Shown piece by piece: positions 52,056 through 61,085 of a DNA stretch of 64,000 nt (within the stretch, counting starts at the first letter, position 1; every line of letters begins with the position of its first letter). Below the pieces are notes generated by a model. That model did not search any database, was not told where the DNA came from, and worked only from the letters and a program-made list of their open reading frames with translations. The stretch covers positions 62,001 to 126,000 of the forward strand of contig SFFB01000005.1 of NCBI GenBank assembly GCA_004557035.1, in the 5' to 3' direction. The DNA comes from Bacteroidales bacterium. Its GTDB lineage: Bacteria; Bacteroidota; Bacteroidia; Bacteroidales; Bacteroidaceae. Made by a program: the position numbers and the translations under genes.

Positions 52056-53231
52056 ATGATAAAGAAAATTCTTGATAAAATGCGTCCCAGCTTTCAAGAC
52101 GGCGGTAAGCTCAAAGCCTTCCGCTCTGTGTTTGAAGGTATGGAAACATTCTTGTTGGTGCCCAACACCACGTCAAAGACCGGTGTGAGCATACACGACG
52201 CCATCGACTCGAAGCGCATTATGTCGTTTGTGGTCATAGCCTTGTTGCCCGCCTTGTTTTTTGGTATGTACAACATTGGCTACTGGAATGCCGTAGCTTC
52301 CGGCCATTTGGCTGATGCCTCCTTCTTTGGCATGTTCTTCTACGGTCTGGCCGTGATGTTGCCCAAGATTGTGGTGAGCTATGCCGTTGGTCTTGGCATT
52401 GAGTTTATCGTGGCACAGTGGAAACACGAAGAAATCCAGGAAGGTTATCTCGTCACGGGTCTGCTCATTCCTATGATTGTCCCCGTGGGCTGTCCGCTCT
52501 GGATGCTCGCCGTGGCCGTAGCCTTCTCCGTGATTTTTGCCAAAGAAATCTATGGCGGCACGGGTATGAATATCTTCAACCCCGCCTTGGTGGCCCGTGC
52601 CTTCCTCTTCTTTGCCTATCCTTCAAAGATGAGCGGCGACAGTGTTTGGGTAAATCTTGACCCCGTGCTCGGTCTCGGTTTCCAAGCCCCCGATGCTTAC
52701 ACGCTGGCCACCCCGCTGGGTCAGGCCGCTGCCGGCCATCCCGTCACGACAGATTTCTCACACATGATTAGCGGTTTGATGCCCGGTTCCATCGGCGAGA
52801 CCAGTGTCATTGCCATTGCCATTGGTGCCGCCATATTGCTCTGGACGAAGATTGCCTCTTGGCGCACGATGTCGAGTGTGTTTATCGGTGGAGCCTTGAC
52901 TGCTTTCCTCTTCAATGTCTCTGGTATGGAGTCGGGCGTGGCTACGATGCCTTGGTACCACCATCTCGTGTTGGGCGGTTTCTGCTTTGGTGCCGTCTTT
53001 ATGGCCACCGACCCCGTCACCAGTTCGCGCACGGCCTCAGGCCAATACGTCTACGGCTTCCTTATCGGTGTGCTGGCCATTGTCATCCGTGTGCTCAACC
53101 CCGGTTATCCTGAAGGCATGATGCTGGCCATCTTGTTTATGAATATGTTTGCCCCGCTCATCGACTATTGCGTGGTGCAGCGCAACATCAGTCGCCGTGC
53201 ACGCCGTGCCAAAACCTCTCAAAAGAATTAA
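52056..53231 (+). CDS. nqrB: Na+-translocating NADH:quinone oxidoreductase subunit B
   Basis: A 391-residue membrane subunit with about ten helices that carries covalent FMN and riboflavin. The N-terminal SVFEGMETFLLVPNTTSKTG and the ISFVVIALLPALFFGMYN segment are typical. The FMN-accepting Thr should be Thr219 in PDAYTLATPLG (52692-52712); the usual flavinylation motif is D-x-x-S/T-G-A-T, whereas here Leu217 replaces Gly. The Thr and the Asp are kept, so flavinylation is still probable. Confidence 0.96.
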   Translation: MIKKILDKMRPSFQDGGKLKAFRSVFEGMETFLLVPNTTSKTGVSIHDAIDSKRIMSFVVIALLPALFFGMYNIGYWNAVASGHLADASFFGMFFYGLAVMLPKIVVSYAVGLGIEFIVAQWKHEEIQEGYLVTGLLIPMIVPVGCPLWMLAVAVAFSVIFAKEIYGGTGMNIFNPALVARAFLFFAYPSKMSGDSVWVNLDPVLGLGFQAPDAYTLATPLGQAAAGHPVTTDFSHMISGLMPGSIGETSVIAIAIGAAILLWTKIASWRTMSSVFIGGALTAFLFNVSGMESGVATMPWYHHLVLGGFCFGAVFMATDPVTSSRTASGQYVYGFLIGVLAIVIRVLNPGYPEGMMLAILFMNMFAPLIDYCVVQRNISRRARRAKTSQKN

Positions 53232-53243
53232 TCACTACGCACC

Positions 53244-53942
53244 ATGAAGATCAATACAAACAGTAATACTTATACCATCATCTACGCTTCGGTCGTAGTG
53301 ATTGTGGTGGCGTTTCTTCTGTCGTTCGCTTCATCAGCCTTGAGTCCCAAAATCACGGCCAACGAGCGCATCGACAAGCAGAAGCAAATACTCTCGTCGC
53401 TGGGTATCAGCGTGCCCCAAGACCAGGTTGAGTCCACTTATGCCTCCACCGTTGTGCGCGACATCATTGTCAACGACAAAGGTGAGGTGGTAGATACAGC
53501 CGGCGGTTTTGAAGTAGCCATTAAGGAAATCTGTGCCGACCGCCTGCCTTTCTATGAATGTCGCGTCGACACCACAACCAAATACGTCATCCCCCTCGTC
53601 GGCAAGGGCCTTTGGGGCACCATCTGGGGCTATATCGCCGTCGATGCCGACTGCCGCACCATCTATGGCGCCTATTTCAGCCACGAGAGCGAGACCGCAG
53701 GACTGGGTGCCTTGATGGCCGAGAAGCCTTTCCAAGACGAGTTTAAGGGCAAAACCCTCTACGACAAGTCTGGCGCAGTCATTTCAGTAGTGAAATTCGG
53801 TGCCAAGAGAGAGAACCCTGCCATGCAGTGTGACGGTCTCTCGGGAGCTACACTCACTACCAACGGCATTACCGACATGTTGCGCGACTATGTGGGTATG
53901 TACCGCAAATATCTCGACAAAATTTCCTCGACAAACCAATAA
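53244..53942 (+). CDS. nqrC: Na+-translocating NADH:quinone oxidoreductase subunit C
   Basis: A 232-residue subunit with one N-terminal helix (YTIIYASVVVIVVAFLLSFA) and a periplasmic flavin domain. The covalent FMN site is canonical: CDGLSGATLTT with Thr203 as attachment residue. Segments KGLWGTIWGYIAV and HESETAGLGALM are characteristic. It follows nqrB by 12 nt. Confidence 0.97.
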   Translation: MKINTNSNTYTIIYASVVVIVVAFLLSFASSALSPKITANERIDKQKQILSSLGISVPQDQVESTYASTVVRDIIVNDKGEVVDTAGGFEVAIKEICADRLPFYECRVDTTTKYVIPLVGKGLWGTIWGYIAVDADCRTIYGAYFSHESETAGLGALMAEKPFQDEFKGKTLYDKSGAVISVVKFGAKRENPAMQCDGLSGATLTTNGITDMLRDYVGMYRKYLDKISSTNQ

Positions 53943-53955
53943 AAGAGCATAAGCT

Positions 53956-54585
53956 ATGAGCCAATTATTTTCAAAAGCCAATCGCCAGGTCTTTGCTACA
54001 CCGCTCGGTCTCAATCATCCCGTGCTGGTACAGGTGCTCGGCATCTGCTCGGCCTTGGCTGTCACCGCCAAACTCGAACCCGCCATTGTGATGGGCCTTT
54101 CGGTGACGATTATCACCTCTTTCAGCAACGTCATCATCTCTCTCTTGCGCAAGACCATCCCCATGCGCATCCGCATCATCGTGCAGTTGGTTGTCGTGGC
54201 CGCTCTGGTCACTATCGTAAGCCTCGTGCTTAAGGCCTTTGCCTATGATGTCAGTGTGCAGCTCAGCGTCTATATCGGTCTGATCATCACCAACTGTATC
54301 CTGATGGGCCGGCTTGAAGCCTTTGCCATGATGAACGGTCCGTGGGAAAGTTTCCTCGACGGCATCGGAAACGGCATTGGCTACGCCTACATCCTCGTCA
54401 TCATTGGCGGTGTGCGTGAACTCTTTGGTGCCGGCACTCTGCTCGATCACCAGATTATCCCCACTGCGCTCTATGACGCCGGCTATGTCAACAACGGTAT
54501 GATGACTATGCCCGCCATGGCCATGATACTTCTGGGTTGCGTCATCTGGGCACAGCGTGCGCTCACCAAAGACGAGCAGAAGTAA
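53956..54585 (+). CDS. nqrD: Na+-translocating NADH:quinone oxidoreductase subunit D
   Basis: A 209-residue membrane protein with six helices, sister of NqrE, with which it forms a pseudo-symmetric pair. LNHPVLVQVLGICSALAVT contains the Cys thought to hold the intramembrane iron-sulfur centre, and GLIITNCILMGRLEAF the second Cys. It follows nqrC by 13 nt. Confidence 0.97.
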   Translation: MSQLFSKANRQVFATPLGLNHPVLVQVLGICSALAVTAKLEPAIVMGLSVTIITSFSNVIISLLRKTIPMRIRIIVQLVVVAALVTIVSLVLKAFAYDVSVQLSVYIGLIITNCILMGRLEAFAMMNGPWESFLDGIGNGIGYAYILVIIGGVRELFGAGTLLDHQIIPTALYDAGYVNNGMMTMPAMAMILLGCVIWAQRALTKDEQK

Positions 54586-54623
54586 GTTTCATTCCATTCC
54601 CTAACCTTCAGAAACAATAAACG

Positions 54624-55250
54624 ATGGAACATACATTGAGTCTTTTTGTCCGCTCCATTTTTGTGGACAACATGATATTCGCCTCCTTCCTCGGCATGTG
54701 CTCCTATCTGGCCGTCAGCAAAAACGTCAAGACCTCGCTTGGTCTGGGTATTGCCGTAACGTTTGTGCTGCTCGTCACCGTGCCGGTGGACTATCTGCTT
54801 CAGACCAAAGTGCTGGCCAAAGACGGCATCTTCGGTCAAGACCTCACCTATCTCTCTTTCATTCTCTTCATTGCCGTCATCGCCGGCATTGTGCAGTTGG
54901 TTGAGATGGTCGTGGAGCGTTTCTCTCCTTCACTTTATGGTGCCTTGGGCATCTTCTTGCCCCTCATCGCCGTGAACTGTGCCATTATGGGTGCGAGCCT
55001 TTTTATGCAGCAACGCATCAACATGGACCCTGCCACCAGTTCGCAGGCCATTGGCGGTCTTGGCGACGCCTTTGTCTATGCCCTCAGCAGTGGTATTGGC
55101 TGGATTTTGGCCATTGTCGGTCTGGCTGCCATTCGTGAAAAAATGGCCTATACCGACGTGCCCCGTCCGCTGCGTGGTCTCGGCATCACCTTCATCACCG
55201 TCGGCCTTATGGCTATGGCATTTATGTGTTTCTCGGGCTTGAGCCTTTGA
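54624..55250 (+). CDS. nqrE: Na+-translocating NADH:quinone oxidoreductase subunit E
   Basis: A 208-residue membrane protein with six helices. FASFLGMCSYLAVSKNVKT and LIAVNCAIMGASLFMQ carry the conserved cysteines that pair with those of NqrD. It follows nqrD by 38 nt and precedes nqrF by 18 nt. Confidence 0.97.
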   Translation: MEHTLSLFVRSIFVDNMIFASFLGMCSYLAVSKNVKTSLGLGIAVTFVLLVTVPVDYLLQTKVLAKDGIFGQDLTYLSFILFIAVIAGIVQLVEMVVERFSPSLYGALGIFLPLIAVNCAIMGASLFMQQRINMDPATSSQAIGGLGDAFVYALSSGIGWILAIVGLAAIREKMAYTDVPRPLRGLGITFITVGLMAMAFMCFSGLSL

Positions 55251-55268
55251 TTAATAGAGTCAACAACT

Positions 55269-56543
55269 ATGGATATACCATTTATTCTTTCCAGCATAGG
55301 CGTATTTCTTGCCATCATTCTCATTTTGGTCGTCATTTTGCTTGTGGCCAAAAAATATCTTACGCCCGAGGGAGAAGTCACCCTCACCCTCAACGGCAAG
55401 AAGCAAATCAAGGTGGCTCAGGGCGGCAGCCTGCTTTCCACGCTTTCTGAAAACGGCATCTACCTTCCGTCGGCTTGTGGCGGCAAAGGCTCTTGTGCCC
55501 AGTGTAAATGCCAGGTGCCCGAGGGCGGTGGCGATATTCTTGATGTGGAGAAAGGCCATTTCAGCCGTAAGCAAATCAAGGAGCACTACCGTCTGGGTTG
55601 CCAGTGCAAAGTCAAGGGCGACCTTGCCGTCACCGTTCCCGACAGTGTGCTTGGCGTGAAAGAGTGGGAGTGTGAAGTCATTTCCAACAAAAACGTCGCC
55701 ACCTTCATCAAAGAGTTCATCGTGGCCTTGCCTCCCGGCGAGCATATGGACTTCGTGCCCGGATCGTATGCCCAGATTAAAATCCCTGCCTACGAGATGG
55801 ACTACGACAAAGACATCGACAAGGCCCTCATCGGCGACGAATATCTGCCGGCTTGGGAGAAGTTCGGTCTCTTTGGCCTGAAGTGCCGCAATACCGAGCC
55901 TACCATCCGTGCCTACTCAATGGCCAACTATCCTGCCGAGGGCGACCGCATTATGCTCACCGTGCGCATTGCCACGCCGCCTTTCAAGCCCAAAGAACAA
56001 GGTCCCGGGTTCCAGGACGTGATGCCCGGTATCGCCTCTTCTTATATTTTCACCCTCAAGCCCGGCGACAAAGTCGTGATGAGTGGTCCTTATGGCGATT
56101 TCCATCCCATCTTCGACTCCAAGAAAGAGATGATGTGGGTGGGCGGTGGTGCCGGTATGGCCCCGCTCCGTGCCCAGATTATGCATATGACCCACACGCT
56201 CAAGACTACCGACCGCAAGATGTCTTATTTCTACGGTGCTCGTGCGCTCAATGAGGTGTTCTATCTTGACGACTTCCTGGCCCTTGAGAAGGAGTTCCCC
56301 AACTTCTCTTTCCATCTGGCTCTCGACCGTCCCGACCCTGCAGCCGATGCCGCCGGCGTGAAATACACGGCAGGTTTTGTGCACCAGGTCATCTACGAGA
56401 CCTATCTCAAAAACCACGAAGCCCCAGAAGACATCGAATACTATATGTGTGGTCCCGGCCCGATGTCGAAGGCTGTGGTGGGCATGCTCGACAGCCTCGG
56501 CGTAGAGCCAGAAAGCATTATGTACGACAACTTCGGCGGTTAA
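55269..56543 (+). CDS. nqrF: Na+-translocating NADH:quinone oxidoreductase subunit F
   Basis: A 424-residue NADH-oxidising subunit. One N-terminal helix (about 5-27) anchors it. The 2Fe-2S ferredoxin domain has Cys70, Cys76, Cys79 and Cys111, the same numbering as in Vibrio cholerae NqrF to my knowledge. The FAD site is in RAYSMANYP and the NADH site in VGGGAGMAPLRAQ, with the closing MCGPGPM. It is the last nqr gene and is followed by a strong terminator. Confidence 0.98.
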   Translation: MDIPFILSSIGVFLAIILILVVILLVAKKYLTPEGEVTLTLNGKKQIKVAQGGSLLSTLSENGIYLPSACGGKGSCAQCKCQVPEGGGDILDVEKGHFSRKQIKEHYRLGCQCKVKGDLAVTVPDSVLGVKEWECEVISNKNVATFIKEFIVALPPGEHMDFVPGSYAQIKIPAYEMDYDKDIDKALIGDEYLPAWEKFGLFGLKCRNTEPTIRAYSMANYPAEGDRIMLTVRIATPPFKPKEQGPGFQDVMPGIASSYIFTLKPGDKVVMSGPYGDFHPIFDSKKEMMWVGGGAGMAPLRAQIMHMTHTLKTTDRKMSYFYGARALNEVFYLDDFLALEKEFPNFSFHLALDRPDPAADAAGVKYTAGFVHQVIYETYLKNHEAPEDIEYYMCGPGPMSKAVVGMLDSLGVEPESIMYDNFGG

Positions 56544-56577
56544 TCCGCTCAAACTATCCAATCGCGAGATTGGCACA

Positions 56578-56627
56578 ATAACAACGGCGTGCCCCGGATT
56601 ACATTCCGATGGGCACGCCGTTGTTAT
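56578..56627. terminator. Bidirectional terminator between nqrF and the nucleoside permease gene
   Basis: ATAACAACGGCGTGCCC (56578-56594) and GGGCACGCCGTTGTTAT (56611-56627) form a perfect 17-bp stem around a 16-nt loop. Confidence 0.9.
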
Positions 56628-56685
56628 GGGCTTGCATCTACTTCAAATGCAAAAGGAATTTGTCAAGCCGTTAAGGCAATGGCCA

Positions 56686-57942
56686 CTATGCCGCTGTCTT
56701 TTTCTCTCTGAACACCACGGTGAAGAGGAGCAAGACCACCAGAGCGTAGGTGGCAAAGATATACCATACGGGCGTCCAATTGGTGAGGCCGGCGGGAGAA
56801 GTAAAGTGGTCTACCACGCCTTGGGCCGCAATCATGCCGAGCGTCGAGCCGCAACCGTTGGTCATAATCATAAACAGACCCTGCGCACTGCTACGGATGG
56901 AGGGATGCGTGTTTTGGTCCACAAAGAGCGAGCCCGACACGTTGAAAAAGTCGAAGGCCACGCCATAGACAATCATGGAGAGCACAAAGAGCCACAGGCC
57001 GGGACCGGGATTGCCCAGGCCAAACAGGCCGAAGCGCAACACCCAAGCCAGCATGGCTATCATCATCACCCGTTTGATGCCGAAACGTTTCATAAAGAAG
57101 GGAATGAGCAAGATGCAGAAGGCCTCGCTGATTTGTGAGAGACTGATGAGGATTCCGGTGTGCTGCACGCCGAATGTTTCGGCATATTCGGGAATGTTCT
57201 TGAAGCTTTCAATGAACGGATTGGCAAAGCCGTTGGTGATTTGCAGTGACACGCCGAGCAGGAAAGAGAAGATGAAGAAAATGGCCATTCGGCGCTCCTT
57301 GAACAACTTGAAGGCGTCAAAGCCCAAAGCTTGCATCAGGCTCTTCTTCTTCTCAGTGTGGGCCGCCACGGGGCAGTTGGGCAGAGTGAACGAATAGAAC
57401 GCCAGCAACAGGCCGAGACCAGCAGAGACGAAGAACTGATGGTAGCTGCCCATATAGCCCATCAGGTCGACGGCCCACATCGTCACGATGAAGCCCACCG
57501 TACCAAACACACGGATGGGAGGGAAGTCTTTGATGGTGTCCATACCCGAGTTCGTCAACACAGTGAAGGCCACCGAGTTGCTCAGCGCCAGCGTGGGCAT
57601 ATAAAAGGCCACACTGACCGTGTAGAGGGTGAAGAAAGTGCCGAAAGTCACATCCGGTCCGGCTGTCATGGCGTAGGTGGCAGCGGCGGCCATTGACACG
57701 GCGGCCAACAGATGGCAGAGACCAAGCATACGCTGTGCAGGCACCCAGCGGTCGGCCACCATACCCATCAGGCCGGGCATGAAAATTGACACAATGCCTT
57801 GGACGGAATAAAACCAGCCAATCTGGCCACCCATCCCTACGCCGCCAAGATAGCGGCCCATTGAGGTGAGATAAGCGCCCCATACGGCGAACTCCAGGAA
57901 GTTCATGGCCGTGAGGCGAAGTTTGATTGTGGAATGATTCAT
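56686..57942 (-). CDS. Nucleoside permease, MFS NupG/XapB type
   Basis: A 418-residue inner-membrane transporter with 12 predicted helices of the nucleoside:H+ symporter family. The start IKLRLTAMNFLEFAVWGAYL and the loop FPPIRVFGTVGFIVTMWAV are typical of NupG-like proteins, as is IVYGVAFDFFNVSGSLFVD near the end. It should import nucleosides for salvage. It is 84 nt downstream of the thioredoxin-like gene on the same strand. Confidence 0.9.
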   Translation of the reverse strand: MNHSTIKLRLTAMNFLEFAVWGAYLTSMGRYLGGVGMGGQIGWFYSVQGIVSIFMPGLMGMVADRWVPAQRMLGLCHLLAAVSMAAAATYAMTAGPDVTFGTFFTLYTVSVAFYMPTLALSNSVAFTVLTNSGMDTIKDFPPIRVFGTVGFIVTMWAVDLMGYMGSYHQFFVSAGLGLLLAFYSFTLPNCPVAAHTEKKKSLMQALGFDAFKLFKERRMAIFFIFSFLLGVSLQITNGFANPFIESFKNIPEYAETFGVQHTGILISLSQISEAFCILLIPFFMKRFGIKRVMMIAMLAWVLRFGLFGLGNPGPGLWLFVLSMIVYGVAFDFFNVSGSLFVDQNTHPSIRSSAQGLFMIMTNGCGSTLGMIAAQGVVDHFTSPAGLTNWTPVWYIFATYALVVLLLFTVVFREKKTAA

Positions 57943-57959
57943 ATAATAATAGATTTTTA

Positions 57960-58036
57960 AGAGACAAAGAGTCGAAGAGACAAAGAGTCGGCTTGGCCGC
58001 TAAAACTCTCTTAGTCTTTTAGTCTTTCAGTCTTTC
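57960..58036. repeat. Short tandem repeats between tlpA-like and permease genes
   Basis: AGAGACAAAGAGTCG occurs at 57960-57974 and 57976-57990 (period 16). AGTCTTT[TC] occurs three times in a row at 58013-58036, and the last copy covers the stop codon of the thioredoxin-like gene. They look like slippage products; a regulatory role is not evident. Confidence 0.6.
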
Positions 58037-58530
58037 ATACATTGTCCTATGGCCTTGCGCAGTTTGCGGGCCGAGACTTTTTCGATGAAAACAGCCTGCA
58101 CCACACCGTCGCCATCGGCCACATAGACCCGTGGCAGGCCGTGAGGGGCAAAGAGACTGTAGACGGCTCTGTCGGCCTGAGGACTGTAGGGTAGGGTGAG
58201 GCCGGTCTTTTGCCAATAGGCGGCGATTTCGTCGTGTCCCTGGCTGCGCGACACACAGACCACACGATAGGCCTCGCCTGCTTCGTCGTGCAGGCGCTGC
58301 AACAGTGGCAGTTCGCGTCGGCAGTCGAGACAGTTGGTGTTGAAAAACGCCAAGACCACAGGGCGGCCTTTGAGTGCCTGCGTGGTCTGTCGGGAGCCGT
58401 CCGCCATCTCAATGCAGAACGAAGGCAGTGTGTCGCCTGGCTGCACAAACGTGTCTTTGCCGCCGGCAAGGGCCGTCAACACACAGCAGACGAAGGCCGC
58501 GATGGCCGTCACTCTTTTGGTTTTTTGCAT
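58027..58530 (-). CDS. TlpA-like thioredoxin-fold protein
   Basis: A 167-residue exported or membrane-anchored thioredoxin-fold protein. The N-terminal hydrophobic segment (VTAIAAFVCCVLTALAGG) acts as signal peptide; the fold follows with PSFCIEMADGSRQTTQALKG, VVLAFFNTNCLDCRRELP, whose CLDC is the redox motif, and the cis-Pro in PHGLPRVYVAD. It should reduce or exchange disulfides outside the cytoplasm. ATG 58530 is supported by a -7 box at 58555-58562, which excludes the longer frame from 58614. Confidence 0.82.
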   Translation of the reverse strand: MQKTKRVTAIAAFVCCVLTALAGGKDTFVQPGDTLPSFCIEMADGSRQTTQALKGRPVVLAFFNTNCLDCRRELPLLQRLHDEAGEAYRVVCVSRSQGHDEIAAYWQKTGLTLPYSPQADRAVYSLFAPHGLPRVYVADGDGVVQAVFIEKVSARKLRKAIGQCMKD

Positions 58531-58554
58531 AACTCTAAGGCTGAATAAGCAAGG

Positions 58555-58562
58555 CAAATTTA
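58555..58562 (-). promoter_or_regulatory. -7 promoter box of the thioredoxin-like gene
   Basis: On the minus strand this reads TAAATTTG, followed by CCTTGC. It implies a short leader of about 18 nt before ATG 58530. Confidence 0.5.
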
Positions 58563-58672
58563 CTAAATCGCCGCTTTTAGACTGGGGCTTTCTAAAAAAA
58601 TCACAAAAAAACATCTACTTTTACGTTACAAAAACCGCTTCGCCGCGTTATATCCACAGAAACACCAACAAA

Positions 58673-59197
58673 ATGAGTACTTCTGCAGGTCATTCCACGT
58701 CGCCCCTTCTAGCCGCCTACCGCCGCCTGAGCGGAAGGTTGCGCCACTTGGCCGGGCGGATGACACAGAGCGACGAAGAAGCAGAAGACGCTCTGCAAGA
58801 AGCCTTCTGCCGCCTCTGGTCGCGCCATCCTGATATCAAGCGCGAAGACGAAGCCGCAGCCCTGCTCACCACCACCGTGAAGCATTTGGCCGTTGACTCG
58901 TTGAGGCTGCGTAGCAAAACCAGCACCGACCGGCTTGACTCCCTGGCCGCCGACAATCTGCCCGACGAGGCCGACGAACAGGCCGAAAGAGAGCGACTCT
59001 TTGACGAAGTGGAAAGCCTCATAGACCGGCATCTTTCGCCAACGGCACGCGACATCCTGCATCGCCACGACTATCAGGGCCAAGACTATGCCACCATTGC
59101 CGCCGAGTTGAACATGCAGGAGGCGGCCGTAAGAATGCAACTCTCACGTGCCCGCAAAACCATACGTCAGTGTTACCTCAACTCCCAGAAATCATGA
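58673..59197 (+). CDS. ECF-type RNA polymerase sigma factor (operon with membrane and surface proteins)
   Basis: A 174-residue group IV sigma factor. Region 2 has MTQSDEEAEDALQEAFCRLW and the DNA-facing TTVKHLAVDSLRLRSKT; region 4 has LSPTARDILHRHDYQGQDYA with the helix-turn-helix LNMQEAAVRMQLSRARKTI. The start at ATG 58673 gives the family length; the frame remains open 113 codons upstream over the divergent thioredoxin gene and is not real there. The stop overlaps the next gene by ATGA. A near-match TACTTTTA at 58616-58623 may be its -7 box. Confidence 0.92.
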   Translation: MSTSAGHSTSPLLAAYRRLSGRLRHLAGRMTQSDEEAEDALQEAFCRLWSRHPDIKREDEAAALLTTTVKHLAVDSLRLRSKTSTDRLDSLAADNLPDEADEQAERERLFDEVESLIDRHLSPTARDILHRHDYQGQDYATIAAELNMQEAAVRMQLSRARKTIRQCYLNSQKS

Positions 59198-59682
59198 AAC
59201 GTCAACAGACTTATCTTCTCTACAATCGCATAGAGCTTCTGGCCAATCGCTATTTTGAGGCCACGGCCACGCCCGACGAAGAGCGCGAACTCTGTCGCCT
59301 GCTGGCCGAGACTTCAGACAGCCGCCACGACGACCTTCGGGCCTGCTTGGGGTTTGCCGTCACTGCCCGCCGACGCCAAGCCACGGCCACAGGTGTGTCA
59401 GACTCTGCTTCTGTCGCAAAAGTACGTCGGCGCTGGCTCTCACCGGCCTTGACCGTCACCTCGGCAGCTGCCGCCATCGCCCTCTTTGCACTCATTGCGC
59501 TGCGCCCGTCGAACGACGAGGTGATGGGCGAAGACTGCCGGGCCTATGTGGCCGGGAAAATGCACACCGACGAGGCCGAGGTCTTGAAAATAATGCAGAC
59601 CGACCTGGCCAACGTCTTGCCCAAGGCCGATGCCGAAGAGACCATCGAGGCTCAGATGAAAGACATCTTAAGCGCGTTTTGA
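59194..59682 (+). CDS. Single-pass membrane protein, probable anti-sigma factor
   Basis: A 162-residue protein translated in coupling with the sigma factor (ATGA overlap). The N-terminal 60 residues (LANRYFEATATPDEERELCR) resemble the short helical sigma-binding head of Bacteroidetes anti-sigma proteins. One membrane helix lies at about 95-112 (VTSAAAAIALFALIAL), and the C-terminal 50 residues would be periplasmic. Position and topology support the anti-sigma role, but I see no diagnostic zinc-binding or FecR motif. Confidence 0.65.
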   Translation: MKRQQTYLLYNRIELLANRYFEATATPDEERELCRLLAETSDSRHDDLRACLGFAVTARRRQATATGVSDSASVAKVRRRWLSPALTVTSAAAAIALFALIALRPSNDEVMGEDCRAYVAGKMHTDEAEVLKIMQTDLANVLPKADAEETIEAQMKDILSAF

Positions 59683-59735
59683 AACACCGCCACATCCTTT
59701 ACCGCTCCATTCCAACAAGATAAATCCTTCACTCC

Positions 59736-60188
59736 ATGAAACGCCATATCCTTTTGTCATTTCTCGTCCTCGCCTTCGTGGCGACGTCGGCAGCCCAAAA
59801 CCAGCCGGCCGTGGCCGAACTCTTTGACGGACGCTACAACAATGCGCCCTACGCCACGGTGGTCTATCTCTCGGGCTCCAAGGTCAAGGCCTTCAACCTT
59901 ACGCGTTATCGCAGTCTCACGCTCACCGGTAACACACGGACGGCCGCGGCCATTGAGCAACTCGTGAGCCGCGATGCCGCCTCGGCCACCGACAAGGAAA
60001 TCACCCGTTCTGGCGGCCAAATCACCTATGCCGCCTTGCAGATAAAAGGGAAAGACAAAAACGAAATCTATTGCGTGTTTTATCGCAACCGCCCCGCCGC
60101 CTCGGATGGACACACACGCCGGCTCACACTCATCCTCACCGAGGGACGGGCCACAATCAGTGAACTCAAAGAAAAATTCAAACAATAA
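59736..60188 (+). CDS. Secreted protein, DUF6108-like
   Basis: A 150-residue protein with a signal peptide (HILLSFLVLAFVATSAA, cleaved before Gln). The mature protein has AELFDGRYNNAPYATVVYLS and TLTGNTRTAAAIEQLVSRDA and looks like the DUF6108 family, whose role is unknown. It is the third gene of the sigma-factor operon, 53 nt after the membrane protein and 15 nt before the outer-membrane protein gene. Confidence 0.65.
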   Translation: MKRHILLSFLVLAFVATSAAQNQPAVAELFDGRYNNAPYATVVYLSGSKVKAFNLTRYRSLTLTGNTRTAAAIEQLVSRDAASATDKEITRSGGQITYAALQIKGKDKNEIYCVFYRNRPAASDGHTRRLTLILTEGRATISELKEKFKQ

Positions 60189-60203
60189 AAAAACACTACA
60201 ACT

Positions 60204-61085
60204 ATGTGCAAAAACATTCTGCTCACTGCCGTGCTGCTCACGTCAGGACTCACGGCCACTGCCACCGAGACAGGCGACACCATCCTTAACAAAACTGACG
60301 TCAAAGAGGTGGTCTTGACCGACGCCGACAGTGTTGTTTCGCTCACCGTCAAGGGGACGAAAGACGATCCCGGCTACACGTTCCACTATGAGAAGCGCAT
60401 GAGCGCCGATGCCGTCAGCAAAATCGACGAGCATTCCATCTTCGGTTTCGACCTGTTCTTTTCAAAGAAACGAGCCAAGAACCGCCGATTGCTCGAAGAT
60501 GAACTCCGCACCGGCGGTCTGAGCTACGGTTTCGTCACTGCCATCGGTGCACCCGAAGGCTTGGACATAGACATGGGCAGCTCCTATGAAATCTCTTGGG
60601 AATTATTCAACGTCTATAAGGCGTCGCGTTGTGGTCACCACGCCGTGTCGGCCGGTTTGGGCCTGACCTGGCGCAACTTCCGCCTTGACGGACGCCAGCG
60701 TTTCGTCAAGACGCTCGACGGCATCTCCCTGGCCGACTATCCCGACGGGGCCGACATCGATTTTTCGCGCATCAAGGTGTTCAGCCTCATGGTGCCCGTC
60801 AGCTACAACTATATGCCGGCCCGCCATTGGCTGCTGCGTTTCTCCGTCATCCCCTGCTTCAACACCTACGCCAGCATCAAGACGCGCTATCGCAACGCTG
60901 AGGGACAGAAGGTGAAAGACATGGCCAAGCACATTCACCAAAGCCCAGTGACGGTGGACTTCCGCGTCGACGCCCGTTGGCACGGCGTGGGCCTTTACGC
61001 CAAATACAGTCCCTGCCGCGTCATCCGTTCCGACTTCGGACCGAAGTTCACGCCCTTCTCCACCGGCGTATCATTATTCTTCTGA
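60204..61085 (+). CDS. Predicted outer-membrane beta-barrel protein
   Basis: A 293-residue protein with a signal peptide (MCKNILLTAVLLTSGLTATA). The second half alternates in the manner of barrel strands (ISWELFNVYKASRCGHHAVS, VPVSYNYMPARHWLLRFSVI, GVGLYAKYSPCRVIRSDFGP) and ends FSTGVSLFF with a terminal Phe. I do not recognise a named family. Being last in the operon of an ECF sigma factor, it may be a target or sensor of envelope stress. Confidence 0.7.
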   Translation: MCKNILLTAVLLTSGLTATATETGDTILNKTDVKEVVLTDADSVVSLTVKGTKDDPGYTFHYEKRMSADAVSKIDEHSIFGFDLFFSKKRAKNRRLLEDELRTGGLSYGFVTAIGAPEGLDIDMGSSYEISWELFNVYKASRCGHHAVSAGLGLTWRNFRLDGRQRFVKTLDGISLADYPDGADIDFSRIKVFSLMVPVSYNYMPARHWLLRFSVIPCFNTYASIKTRYRNAEGQKVKDMAKHIHQSPVTVDFRVDARWHGVGLYAKYSPCRVIRSDFGPKFTPFSTGVSLFF

